Source of the DNA: Monosporascus cannonballus
Taxonomy: Eukaryota > Ascomycota > Sordariomycetes > Xylariales
DNA length: 64,000 bases
Assembly (NCBI GenBank): GCA_004154925.1
Contig: QJNS01000704.1
Span: 1-64,000, forward strand
Reading direction: 5' to 3'
Below the pieces are notes generated by a model. That model made no database searches. It was not told the DNA's origin and saw nothing but the letters and a program-made list of their open reading frames with translations. The number at the start of each line of letters is the position of its first letter. The first letter of the stretch is position 1. The position numbers and the translations under genes are program-made. This document shows positions 1 through 11,737 of the stretch, in pieces.

Positions 1-1398
1 GGCGGGGGGGGCACGGGAAAGCAGGCTTACGAAAGAAGATTGGGTAAGATGTCGAACATGTTGAGGATTTGCGGTGATATTCAAGATTTACCGACAGATG
101 GTTAAGCTGCTATGGCCCTTCTATAGCTGATCTGATTTCATCCGAATTTTCTACCCACAATGACTCCGCCTATAAGGGCAAGGTTATAGTGTTAGAATAG
201 GAATGTATGCGAAGAAAGGAGAGGCACGAAGTAGGTTCAGAGCTTTGACCAAAGGACCACGAAGGAAAAGGTTTTCATGCCTCAGCCTGGTTTCAAGTCA
301 GTTATTAGCGAACCAACGAACGCTTACCTGCCTAACCAATCGCATGTGAACGAAATGCGTGCCCAAAGTATGTAACCAGAAGGTGGCTTGTTAGGAGGGG
401 GAGTTCCCTCTAGGTCTTGTAACTTCTCGTATGGAAGTATATTGTGATGGAGGGGCGGTACGTCATGCCCTATGCTTCTACGACATATACCGATCTTATA
501 CTTGGCACGGGGTATCTATTTAACGGGCTTGTTCCATGGATACCTAGGTAGCTAGCTACCTGGGTAGGTACGTTAACGATATTTTATAGCATCAGACTTT
601 CGAATGGCATATTATCTATTATATTATATTTCAACAATGCTATAAACAGCCTATTTATTGAACATTTTGCCTTATATCTTTCTACTCCCAGGTGACCTCG
701 GATATCGTCAAAATGCCCACCTCTGTTAGCTGAAGTACCCAGAATTGTTGCTAGGTATTAATCGGGTTAAGCTTAAGTCCTCGATAGCGAGGCTCTCAGA
801 CGCCTGCCTGGCTAATCATTTGTTAGATAGAGCTGGGGTCGCCATCCCAAGCATGTGATTGCATCTAGGTATTCAAGCCATCAACTTCCATCGTGTCCCA
901 TGACAAAGGTGATGCTTTTCGACACCACCCTAACTACCCACAGGCCACTGCGCCCTTAATACAAGCAAGCAATTGGAAAGTTGGCAACATTGTCTAGACC
1001 TATCGCAACTCGACTCATGTTGCGTTAGCACTCTTTCTCCGGACATATCTTCCTTCGTACGGGGAGAGCATCATCGCCTTTGCACGCCAGTGCTGACATC
1101 AACCCTTAAAGATGCCGAGCTAATTTGCAAAATTTGAGGAACACCGAGTTCATTTGAGCCTGCTACACATATGGGATATAAAAGGAGTGACTTAGATCTC
1201 TTCTTCATCCACCCACAATTCTGGAAGGGCATAAACGTCCAATAACAATAGACCATCTCGAGAAAAGAAATCCTAAACTCCTGGTATAACCGGATGTTAC
1301 GCCTTATACCGAACCTCCATCTCGGTCACAAAAGTCGGGCCACTTCCCCTACAATGTCTGGCCGAGCTTCAGCGCATGACAAGCTGCCTTCGACGGCG
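1..1398. other. No gene recognised
   Basis: I see no reading frame with a convincing start, splice pattern or family signature. The stretch around 590-660 is AT-rich. It also contains the TAGGTA-type palindromes listed separately. It probably serves as intergenic DNA. Confidence 0.5.
541..561. repeat. Overlapping TACCTAGGTA / AGGTAGCT palindromes
   Basis: Positions 541-550 form a perfect 10-bp palindrome and 546-561 a perfect 16-bp palindrome (AGGTAGCT followed by its reverse complement), with a further TAGGTA unit close by. Short TAGGTA-rich tracts of this kind are common in ascomycete intergenic DNA, so a specific function is not implied. Confidence 0.6.
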
Positions 1399-2031
1399 TC
1401 ATGCGCCAGGGTCGTTGAACGAAAAGAAGTCGGGAGGCGAGGGACCAGCGGGGACTTCACCACCATAGGAATTGTCCGACCTCTTGCCCTTCTTCGAGCT
1501 TTTTGACGAATTCTCCCGACGGTTAGCGCTCAGCCGCTTAGCTACTAAAGCATGGCGTACCTTAGATGACCCCGACTGTTCTGACTTCGACCCTTTCTTG
1601 GTCTCATCCTTCTCTTGAGTCTCTTTAGCTTCAGTTCTTATTTGTTAGGACGTCAGGCGACTCACTTCCAGACTTCTTCGAAGAACCCTCGGACGGCATT
1701 GTTCTTAAATGAGACCTCGATGCTTTATCTGAGGAGAGTCGTTGAGGGGATGCCTGCTTGACCAAGCGTCTGCTCTGCTCGTCCAGAATATCGCCAGCAT
1801 CGTGGCCCTTATATCCTCTGGTCTAGCTCGTATAGTACGCATCCACGCCTCCCTATGGATCTCTACTCTTTCCATGTTCGGTATCGTTCCACGATGCCGG
1901 TCTTCTCTGGCTGCATAAGACTCCTGCGTCCTTCCTCTGCCATGTCGATCATCGGAGACCACTTGATATGAGCTACTCATCATGGGATACGCAGCAAAAT
2001 CACACGTCCAAGCAGCCAAGGGGCGTCCCAC
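1399..2031 (-). pseudogene. Degraded coding remnant, low-complexity Lys/Ser-rich C-terminus
   Basis: On the minus strand, protein-like text continues through this stretch but only by changing frame. An Arg-rich part runs from 2031 to about 1830. A 60-residue frame runs from about 1817 to 1637 and contains GYKGHDAGDILDEQSRRLV. A Lys/Ser-rich piece follows near 1630-1540, and a last piece ends at the stop at 1399-1401 after DFFSFNDPGA. Splicing could explain one of the shifts (a GTACGC donor near 1543), but not the internal stops. I do not recognise the family. It could be a multi-exon gene I failed to join, but a decayed gene fits better. Confidence 0.35.
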
Positions 2032-3246
2032 AAGACTTTATCATATCACTGCCGGCGGAGATATTACGCTAAACCGCTAGCTCAGCTTCTTCGCTTTCAT
2101 CTATCGAGTACGAGACCAGATGATGGACTTCCACATTTAAAATAACTCCGTGGAGGCTAAGTACCACAAGCCACAGGAAATCCCGAATGAGCTTATCTTT
2201 CCACGGCCTCTTCCGACGGTCTATCGCAAAGCAGTCATCTCACTGTCGAACTTTCAGTCTTGGCAGTTTATAACGTGGGTTGGGGATGGGAACTACGCTC
2301 CAAAAGTGTGACTGTATCGGAGCAGCCGCTGGAAATGATACGGAAAGTGCGAATTATTCATATCAAGTCGCTAATCCAGCTGGAATGTAACGAGACCAGC
2401 ATACTGACCACATCGGAGTCCATATCAAAAAGGCCTACAGGTAATACCTTTTCAACCTACCTTACTAAACGGCCATGCTCGCCCGTTCTGTCCCCAAGAA
2501 GAAGGACGCCTCGGAGGAATATCCTAGCCACACGCTTCCATTTCCGTTTTGGGCCATTACTGGAACGGTCTCCTAATCGCTAGGCAACTAGGTAGGGTTT
2601 TTGGCTTGCGGAACTACCGAGAATAGTCGGGGATGCCAGGTACGGGCTCATGAAACGTGGTGTGGGGGCCAGGCTTTCTATATTCGCTCGCATCAGCCGC
2701 CCCCATTTCGCGCAGTCCGGCCTCGGTTGCCAGTCCTTGTAGGGCTGAGATTGTGCACATCCTACCGAGTTCTCTTTAAGAGTTATCGAGCCGAGCCGTC
2801 GCTTACTTGCCGGTCCCCATATTTATGGCTGTTAGGCTTACTACTGGAGCAGCTCCCAGATCTCTAACGAACACCTCCAGATCACCTAATCCATCATCAA
2901 TCCTACAAGATAAACATGCGGCCATCAGGTCGGTTTGCCATCCATCATCCCTTTTTAGCATCTGTAAGTTTTAAAACGACAGCATCGCCCACCGGTCTGT
3001 AGCCCCTCTTTGAGGCTGCTATTGCCATCAAATGCTATATGGGGATTGATTGAGGCTGCGTTCGGCCGCGGCTGGTCGTCACGTCCATGAATGTCTATGC
3101 AAAGGGGCAAGACTAAGCCATCGTGACTCCAGTGGCCGCTCCCCAGAGGGCATCAAGACCATTCGCTATCTATGGCTCTTTCACGAAGTTTATGTCGATG
3201 ACGCGTCCCGCAAGTTGCTGCTAGTCGTGTCCCCCTTTAGCGAAAT
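2032..3246. other. No gene recognised
   Basis: Several open frames of 60-110 codons exist on the plus strand here, but none has an initiator context, splice signals or family features that I can support. Confidence 0.4.
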
Positions 3247-3585
3247 CTAGTTGGCATTCTCGGTAGACTCCGCGTTCACCGAAGCAATGTTGCCTATCAA
3301 CCTTGACGTCGACACGACCGTGTGGCAGCCCACCTGCGCATTACTCCAGGCAGTGTTTCGCGTGAAGGTGAAATTTCCCGGCTGCCTGTTGTTGATGAAG
3401 CCCTGGGCAGCATCGTCGAAGGTGATACAGCTCCCAATTTTCTAGTTCGCTGGCGTGACCGCGTCTGTGACTCCCTCGAACTTGAAGCCGCTGCCGTTGC
3501 CTTCGAAGGACGAAAAGGCCAAGAGCTTGAACCCATCACCCCACACAATACCATCTATTATCGTCACTTTCGATGTGAAACACCG
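3247..3585 (-). pseudogene. Fragment of an unidentified, probably beta-rich secreted-type protein with an in-frame stop
   Basis: One minus-strand frame reads as coherent protein for about 110 codons: it starts near 3585 with FTSKVTIIDGIVWGDGFKLL, continues through a Gly/Phe-rich part, and ends at a TAG at 3247-3249. A TAG interrupts it between VTDAVTPAN and KIGSCITFDDAAQGF. Two cysteines and an NFTF glycosylation sequon follow. Upstream the frame is lost, although related-looking residues continue in another frame. There is no intron consensus at the internal stop. I cannot name the family. The high information content of the translation compared with the other five frames is the reason for calling it. 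Confidence 0.4.
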
Positions 3586-4233
3586 TCACGTCCATCACAT
3601 CAGCCACGAGGATCAACGGGTAGCAATGGAATGCGCCTACCAGGGGTACAACCCATCGCCAGCGATGTCCCACGATCTCGCTCCACTGACCACGTTCCTC
3701 TCTCTCCTTGCCTTCCGTTATAGTGAGCCGCCGCGCTCTTGCCGTTCCTTCGCGGATCCCGGTTGTGGTACAAGTGCGGCTGTTAGAGACAACCATTTTA
3801 ACACTCGTCCCGGTGTTCATACCTTAGAAACCGACATACCTTAGTTTCTATTTAAACATATATGAAATGATGATGCTACAAGAGCCTCCTTTGGAATATA
3901 TATAGGTTTGTAACCCAGTACTAAGGTAATTATGGTTTAAGTTGGGTAAGTTTTCGGATCCGGATGGTTCTCTCTTACTTGAAGCCCGGTGATAATGATA
4001 AAATGCAACTTGAGAAGACCATTCGTCATTAAGGGCAAGTAGAAACAAGGCTTGACGTTAACCCTGCGTCCTAACGAAGTCTGCAAATAGTACCCTTCGT
4101 CACTTTCCCCGCCACCCCTTTCCAACATCCGCTGCGCCAGTATGGAATAGAGTCAAAACAGGAACGACATCCCTGAAGCCTGAAAACCCGCGTACCTCTA
4201 TCCTTCTCGCGAAACCGCGGGATATGGAGTCGG

Positions 4234-4552
4234 CTAGCTCTCGGTGACAGCACAACCGGATTGATTGGCTACAGCGCGTGCTGTCAGCGCGAGCCCCTCG
4301 GCCACGGCGGGGTTACCTATACTAAAGCTTAAGAGAACGAAGACGACTGTGGAACCTACCGCACTCTCCGCGATTCTCCAGAAAGCACCCGGACTTGTCG
4401 GCGTCTGGCTGGCAGCGAACCGCCCTGTCGTTGTAGCAGTTCATGAAGCGCTCGTACGCCTCCTCAGAGTCGCGGCAGTCGACGGAACCTCTGGCAACGG
4501 CGACGACGATGGCTGCTGCTGTTGCGATGATGCTCAGGATCGGGATTCTCAT
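4234..4552 (-). CDS. Small secreted six-cysteine protein (candidate effector)
   Basis: Two exons are proposed, 4552-4360 and 4316-4234, giving 91 residues. The product begins with a hydrophobic signal peptide (MRIPILSIIATAAAIVVAVA, cleavage near residue 21-24), and the mature part is about 68 residues. Exon 1 supplies five cysteines and exon 2 a sixth (QSGC), an even number as expected for a disulfide-bonded secreted peptide. The donor is GTAGGT at 4359 and the acceptor TATAG ending at 4317. The intron is only 43 nt, which is short even for fungi; the frame nevertheless closes exactly (276 nt). Without splicing the frame ends at 4322 after 76 residues with five cysteines. The start has A at -3 and no competing upstream ATG. 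No domain is recognisable. Function is unknown: small Cys-rich secreted proteins include plant-interaction effectors and antimicrobial peptides, but this is inference from shape only. Confidence 0.6.
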
Positions 4553-6483
4553 TTCGGGCGATCCGGGTCGGTGTACTGCGTTCTAGGGGGTGGTGATCTT
4601 TGCTATGACGAGTCGCTGGCTCGGCGTGTGGGTTGTGTTGTTCTTCGTAAATGGGTCCTTGACGGGAGGAAGGTGTTGCAGAAAGCCTGCGGAGGAGTGG
4701 ATGATGGAGGAAAAGGCGTAGATGGATAGACGCTATCTACGGAAGGCTGACCGGCGCGAACGTTTAGGGTTAGATGTATGAGGTGACAGCCTCAGGTGGA
4801 GGGATTGTTGCCCCGCAGGCGAAGTCCATGGCTCAACAGATTGGACGAATTCTCGTACGGGATGAACCGTCATTAGTACAGGGCCAAAGGCTCCCACGTA
4901 ATCAGAATGCAACAGTAGGAATTTTATTTATAGGGAGCGTTTCCAAAAGGCACACCTGTCCTGTACTAGCAATATACAGCCTCGGCCATCAACTGAAGAT
5001 ATCCTGAAAATAACATGAAGAGCCCCACTGAGAATACTCATACCGAAGCGCTCCTAACACATATGAGGTCCACGAGGCTCCACGGTACCGGTAATGCTTG
5101 AGTCAGTTTATTTGAGCAAGTGAGATCCGGCGTAATTGGGCTATTACGGAAAATATCTCTTGTCGCATGTCACTCGTCTGCCTCGTAAGTCTCAAGCTCC
5201 GCGGAAGGAAAAGTTTACCAGCAGTATGGTACACCAGGCCCGGCTTCATGGACCACCAATCATGATATCAGAGTTCCTAACCTGATTCAAGCCATTTCAC
5301 ACCCCGGCTGCACATTCTGATTTTTCAAACACGGAAGTGGCCTCGAATCCCTTATCGAGGAGCAACAACATAACAGATTCTGATTGGTAGTCGCATGTAT
5401 GCAAATATAAAGCCATCGTTGAATAAGTTATCCGTACGTGGTCTGGTCACTATGCCGTACTCGAACACATAACCGGACGTGAGTAGTCGAACATCTTGAA
5501 CGTCAATTCAGGGAAGGGCATATAGCTGTCTGTAGAAGCTGCTAGACGCATGTACGACCCCCGCCCGCGCGCTGATGAGAGTATAAGCCGGCATATCAAC
5601 TACCATCGGCGTCAATACTCCGAATCTCAACATCATCTTCCGCAGAACCGCAAACACATCTGTCTCATATATGCCAACAACAGGCAGGCACATAGCCATC
5701 AACTAGGTAGGCCAGGCTGAATTACTTTGGTGGGAAGACACTAGCTATAAACGCGGCGACGACCAGAGCCCGGCCGTCCGGACCGAAGAGTCGGACTGCC
5801 CGAACAGAGATAGCAGTGCTCAGGGGGATCTCGCACGGTTGTAATTACTTGGCTCGTCTAGGAGGCAGCCCGGGTACTTTACATTCGACCGAACAGCTTG
5901 TCTCACGGATAAGCAGTAAACTGGATACTGGCTGAGCACACTTTATCATTGGTACACGCTGATTGTGTCCGTCCAAGGTGATGGACAGCGTGTGCGGCGT
6001 GCATTACCCGCCATTTACGGCACACATCCTAGGCCTGGAATAAGTACTAATCAGATACTCCGTAACAGGAAAGGAGCGAGCGGGCAACATCGTCGCCCGT
6101 AGAAAGAGGGCCGAGCTGGGTGAAAAGGGGTTTTGAAATACATCTGAATAAGCTGCACAGCTGGCATGGTGATCACGTCATACATCATCAAGGAACGTGA
6201 GACAAGCTGTGCTTGGTAAAAAAAGAAAAGAAAAAAAAAACAGATGCGCTTTCCCATATTGTTATATCTGTAGCCCATTTAAGTATTCCTTGACACTCCA
6301 GCCCCCCATTTCGTATTTCGCCCTGCAAGACACCCCAAACAAGAAAAACTCCAACGCTACCCTTGTTGCCAAACCATCCATTACAAGAGATATACATGAT
6401 GCAGGAGAATCGACACACAGTTCTCAGTCTTCCCAAGAAGAGGAGCAAGACATGCGCTTTCGACGTACGAACGGTTGCGAAGG
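4553..6483. other. No gene recognised; one telomere-like motif and an A-tract
   Basis: A TTTAGGGTTAG motif lies at 4763-4773, less than two telomere units, so it may be chance or a binding site. An A-rich homopurine run lies at about 6219-6241, just beyond the 3' end of the bestrophin gene. No coding frame is convincing. Confidence 0.45.
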
Positions 6484-8143
6484 TTAGACATTGTTGTCAC
6501 CCTTCTCGTAGCCGGTACTACTCGCACTATTCGTGGTATTCGCAGACTTCAGGGCGCCGTCGAGAGCAGCAGCGCTGGCAGTGCCCGCCTTGGAAAAGTT
6601 GTTATACGGCCTGTTCCTCAGGGCCCTGCGGATCGCGACCTCGGGGCGAGCGGCCCAGATGTGATAACCAGAGTCGCTGTAGGGGTAGAGGACCTTGTTA
6701 TTGGGATTCTCCACCCAGTCGCCCCACCTGGGCGCGGGACGGGCCGAGATGGTCTCCAGGTCCTGGAGGATCTGCGAGCAGTAGTGGTCGAGGGGCAGGT
6801 CGTTAACGTCGTTGCCGAAGGGGTTCTCGACTTCGCGGCTGATGAACAGGATCGAGAGGATGATGACGGCGGCCGCTGCCGTGGCGGGGATCGTGATCCA
6901 TTCGAGCTGCGACACTAACTGGAAGGGCAGTAGGAACACGTATAGCCATGTGATCTGCTGGATGGCGATCGCATAGGCAATTGGAAGAGGGGTGTTGGCA
7001 ACACGCTCGGTGCCGATCATAACGTCATTCAGAGCCTGGAGACCATTGTCTAAGGAAGAGTTAGCCCGCGAGTACCACCAGTTCATTGCTTCCGAAAAAA
7101 ACATACAAGCCGCGGTTTGCTGCATGCCGATGGGGAGCTGGCCGTTGATAGAGACCTCGTCCACATAGGCGGTTATGTAAACTAAGATTTCCAGAGGCAG
7201 GTTGCCAAGGGGCGCGGTGGCCTTCTTCATCTCCTTTCGCGGGTTCGACTGAGCAAACGGCAGCCCAAGACTTTCTCCAACCTTCTTGAACATTTTCTTG
7301 CCTCTTGGCCTCGCTTGATCCTTAGTAGCTTCCTCTGCAAAGGTATCAAGGTGCTTGATCAAGGATTCAATGTCGTCGTAGTAAGTGTACGGCTCGAATC
7401 GTAACTTATGCTTCAGAGATACCGCAAAGGCAACCAACAGGTTCATAGCAGTCCTAGGAACGTTAGCGAGCGCCCTACCATCGTCGCAACCGCCAAACGG
7501 GGGCCAGCCGGATCACTTACAGCTTTCCAAGGAGATCTTGCTTTTCCATCCCTTCACGCGGTCGAACGTGAATCCAGAAAACCCGGCCAAGGGCCTGGCA
7601 TTCCTTGATCAACTGGGCCCAGTATTTCCTGCCTTCGGCGTATCTCTCGTATGCCGTCGAACTGCGGAAAGACAAGCCCAGGCCGACGACGAAACCAGTG
7701 ATCGTGAGGAGGATAGAGCTGATACCGAGGTCCACCTGGGGTCGTAGCAGCATTGTGAGACAAGTGATGAGACTCGACCAAATGCCAACTACAAGAAGCG
7801 GCACTATCATCTTGGGAAGGATGCTGCCGTGCAGCTGCATGAAGAGCGGCCATTTGCTGTGTTTGGCGATATCACGGGGACCCGTCTACGACAGCGGTTA
7901 GCCCGAGAACGGGAAGTTTGAAAACGCCAGCAGTTTACATACGAAATAATCGTCCAGATCTAAGCTACTCGCTCTGCGGCTGAAAGGGTTCGGGGTAGTA
8001 GTTCCCCTGGGAGAAGTCGGATATGATTCCTCTTCATCTCGGATCGTGCCGACTCTACCCGGCGAAGTCGTGACTCGGACGGCGGTCTGTTCGGCGTGAG
8101 CATGGCACGCCGCCCCACCTTGGGCCGATACTGCTCCGTCCAT
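6484..8143 (-). CDS. Bestrophin / UPF0187-family anion channel
   Basis: Four exons (8143-7943, 7885-7521, 7453-7107, 7049-6484) join in frame to 492 residues. Introns are 57, 67 and 57 nt with GTATGT, GTAAGT and GTATGT donors; a GCTAACG branch site lies before the second acceptor. The family forms chloride-type channels, in fungi at internal or plasma membranes. Residues 1-67 are polar and probably disordered. Membrane segments follow at about 93-113 and 118-137, then the STAYERYAEGRKYW motif. After the cytosolic linker come LNDVMIGTERV, two more hydrophobic segments near 328-350 and 355-378, and the ENPFGNDVNDLPL signature. The tail is Ala/Asn-rich. The third intron (7050-7106) has length divisible by three and no stop, so retention would insert 19 residues. 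Removing it restores the expected AAYNGLQALNDV join. Channel specificity cannot be read from the sequence. Confidence 0.9.
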
Positions 8144-10117
8144 TGTGTGTTCGGTGAGGTCGAACGGTCAATTGCAAGCTGAAAAATCAGTGGACACAGG
8201 ACGATAGCGAGTATGGAGATATGCGGGCGCTTTGTTCAAAGAACGGCGTTGGCGGAAGGGTTAACAAAGGTCGAAAGAAAACAAATTGCGGTCTTACGAA
8301 GGCCAGTTATATGAATTGGATGGGACCTGCCAAAGGGAAAACGGGATGCACGGTTATGATAAACGGTAGGAAAGGAAATGATATGCAAACTGGAGGGAAT
8401 TTAACGATTCGATTCACCAGGGCATCACGGGCAATCAAAGCAGCCGAGGGTGTTCCAGAATCAGGAACCGAAGCAGTATCCTTGACTCGACTTGCTGGCA
8501 GACCCGCGGTCCTTTTCTATCCTTTTTCCTCGTGTGGAGGATCTTCAGATGGGTTTGCGCTTTGAAGCAGCCATCCCGCTCCTGTCCTGCCTGTCTGATT
8601 CATTTATTCAGGGGCCATTGTCATTATTGGATGGACGGAGCCGCGCGGGGGGTTTTGAAACGGCTTCCCAGGGCACCAATCAGGAACTGCCTGCCCCCTT
8701 GAAAGCCGAACGATACAACTCTCAAACGTATTCTTTGTTAGGTACATCCAGAGCGTCCACCGTAAAGTCAGGTGACATCTGGTACAAGCCTGTATAGGAA
8801 TAAGCATACTTCGACGGGTTGCCAGTGCTCGCCGCCCTCGCAAAGTGACGAAGGGCGATGTTCGCCGAAATGCCAGTGGATATTTCATACAATCTCTATT
8901 GAAGTCTACATTCTAGCCTCATAAGGCATAGGGTGGTCAAGTGGAGGTAACTAACAAAGAATACCTCTGGGAGTTGTACGCGGAGTTTCTAATAGAAGGC
9001 TTGTCGGACAAGGGGTTAATCGATCTGGTTCTCTTGTTCGATCGGACTTCCCGGCAAACAAGGGGGTTGGCTCCTGCTACGGGAGTACTTGGTGCTGCTA
9101 TTACTGTAACAATTGCAAGTCAAGACCATTTTAACATATATAGGCGACAGATCCTCTAACTAATGCGGTTTCAGCCGAAAAATACCTCCACGATTTTGCA
9201 AATGCTCGCCGTTGAACTCTGTATGATCAACTGCGCCTGGGAGGCGAATCGCTAACCAAAGACACTCCAGCCAGACATCCCATATTCCCGCCGGCTTCTT
9301 GCATGCAGGGAAGTCAAGTCTTAATGCCCTTGGAAAGGCACGTCTTGCTTCCTAAAGCAGACCGGTATTAGTGTTTCTCGGGACTAACACGGGAACGGAA
9401 ACCGATCCGTATAAGAAGAAGGTGCAGATGCAGGGACATGGTCGACAAGACGCTGCGCCACTATGCCGACGGTTAATCTCGTGTTAGCATCAAATGAATG
9501 AGAAGTCTAGCGTAGTATACGTAATCCGCCGGACTGTTTAATGCACAGAGATTGTCCTTTTCCAACTGATACGGAGGTAGTTTCCAATTTCAACCCACAA
9601 ACCCGAAGCCTACGAATGATCGCCCAGTAAAGAAATTTCGCCCCCAAAGGTCAGCTATGCTCGACTACGCAGCACACGCAGCTACCGTAGCCTGCGCGCA
9701 CAAGGAACCTGATAGAATCTCTTCAGGTTCTTGCTAGGAGGTTTTGACAGGCTGGTTCGCATTTAGGACTAAAGACGGAGGCGATGATGCCAGCAACGCA
9801 GTTAGTTAATCACCGAATGGTTGCGGAAAGCGGCCAGAATGCGAGACGATTCTGCCGACGGGTAGGCTCTAACCCGTTTCTCTCTTATTCCGGCATTAAA
9901 AACTTCTGCGGCGAGTGCATGCATTATGACAATCTCGTAAAGGGCCATTGATCGGGCGATCTACGACCACTTACAAGTGGATAGCTCGGGACTAGGAGAT
10001 ATAACAATTCTGCCCAAGCGAATGTGATGCCAGGAGGGAGGAAGGATAGAACGCATGGAGATCAATTAGGAGTCTGTTCTTACTCTAGATACGTTCCTGA
10101 TTTGACAGCCTCACGAC
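8144..10117. other. No gene recognised
   Basis: This includes the promoter side of the bestrophin gene. Open frames here (for example 8221-8565 plus) look compositionally random and lack splice-joined extensions. I found no repeat or RNA gene. Confidence 0.45.
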
Positions 10118-11705
10118 TCAGCGCCCACTCTCCTCTTCTGCGCACGCCACGAAGCACCGTTTCGCCCATTCCTGCAGGCTGTCACTAGCCTGCTCCTTCA
10201 TCCTAGCCATCCTCGGCGCGTCGCTCCACAGACCCAAACGCGGTCGAAGACCAGCCTGAGGACATCGACCTGGCGGAATGTCCGTGTGCGTAGCGTCCCG
10301 GACGTGTAGAGGAGCATGGTTGCTGCACCGATCGGGCTCAGTAGCCCGGCGAGCAGGATTACCGGGACGTAAGTAACGGGATAGAACTCCTCTCTCACAC
10401 CCCCTTTAACACTGTACAAATGTTCCGGTAGGTCTCCTGCGGTGTCGTTTCCTGCCACGTTTTGCATGATTCGCTCCGTGGTCACGGATGCGTTTAAGAC
10501 GTTCCACCCGTACGTTCCGAAGTCGAGAGGATTAGAATAGCCAGGTCCGTTGCACGGCACACCTGCAGTTGCCGCGAGCGGTGGCCCTAAACCTTAGATT
10601 GCGGTTCCGAGTCATTGTAGTGAGCGCCAATTGCCAATTGCCAACCAGCGAGGAACGATGGTACACGTAGCTCTGCACCCCTAAACCGAGCATCCGAGAC
10701 GGTCCATTGCTGATCGTCGCCCCGCGAGTAATTCAGGTATCCCTCCTCGCGGTACAACGTGCAGCGAACTCCCCCGCAGCGCCATCGTAGCCTTCGAGTC
10801 GCGGATGTCCGAAACAGTCATGTTGAACACGCTAAGCTGACGGTCACCAGCGCGAAGGGATGACGTACCGCGTCAAGTTGAGGCTCGATATGTAAGCGAG
10901 CACAGCTTTGATCTTATTTGGGGAGAATCCAACAAACGCGTAGGAGTCGTCCCTGGATGCTTGCTGAGACGCCTGGGTAATCGGCGCTCAGTAGCACACA
11001 ACCTCCTTGCGCTCCTGTCGTTGGCGAGTCTGGATCAGAGACCAGGTCCTCGCCGGTGTGCCATAGGGCGGTTATCTTGGTGGAATAGACGCCACTCTGG
11101 ACCACAGCCAGGTTCGAGGATCTTGCAGGCTCACATTCCGTCTTCAGCCGATAACCCGGCACGTCACGGAAATGCGTTACTGCGAGAGAGCGCTCATTGA
11201 CTTGATAGTCGCGTTCATGCCAACATAATCCTTATCACTAACCAAGAGGGGAGATGCATCCTGGAAGGTTAGTCCTGTGAGTAGGGCGCTCATCCTGCCA
11301 GCGATCTCGGCTTGCTGATACGGCATATAGTTATAGGCTCCGATAGGGTCGAGAGCTATGAAGGCCGAAGTGCCGTCAAGCGTCCTGTCACTCAGCATCC
11401 TGCGTGTGAAAGGTTCTTCAGAATCACCATCCTCGAAGTAGGCCTCTTACGCAATCATGTTACAGAAGGTACGCACAAATATCGGATAGGCTGTCAGAGC
11501 CGCGAAAGGGCAAATCTCCAAGTTCGGCCCTAACGAGATTATAGATGTTGAAAAGGTCATAGCCGCCCCAAGAGGTGTTGCTCGCGGCCACCAAAGATAC
11601 CAAGGACACGCCGCGGTCCTGCCGAGTCTGCTCGTTAACGACGGAAACATGCGCGCTGCCGAGCCAGTATGCATCATATATCGGAGAAGCCTTTCAGCCA
11701 ATCGT
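10118..11705 (-). pseudogene. Broken gene for a fungal multi-TM surface protein with large glycosylated ectodomain
   Basis: Conserved-looking protein text runs the whole length on the minus strand but changes frame at least six times. In order: VVNEQTRQDRGVSLVSLVA near 11640, EAYFEDGDSEEPFTRRMLSD near 11430, the block around YMPYQQAEIAGRMSALLTG (11330-11270), PGYRLKTECEP near 11160, NKIKAVLAYISSLNLTRY near 10900, a FNMTVSD block, LYREEGYLNYSRGDDQQWTV near 10745, PCNGPGYSNPLDFGTYGW near 10550, a membrane segment YVPVILLAGLLSPIGAATML near 10370, then RTFRQVDVLRLV and a short tail ending at the TGA at 10118-10120. Some shifts are single-base insertions, for example an extra G between SIQ and DDSYAFVGFS near 10955. 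None lies at a splice consensus. The gene is therefore inactivated as a single protein. The original role is unknown; it was probably a plasma-membrane protein. Confidence 0.75.
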
Positions 11706-11737
11706 ACCATGTGCCTAGGATCACTCGTAGGAGACAA

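Noticed and set aside
4265..4729. 154-codon plus-strand frame
   Set aside because: It is antisense to the small secreted protein, and its TTG start and composition do not suggest a gene.
4763..4773. Telomere-like TTTAGGGTTAG
   Set aside because: There are less than two units, so it is not evidence of a chromosome end or a telomere insertion.
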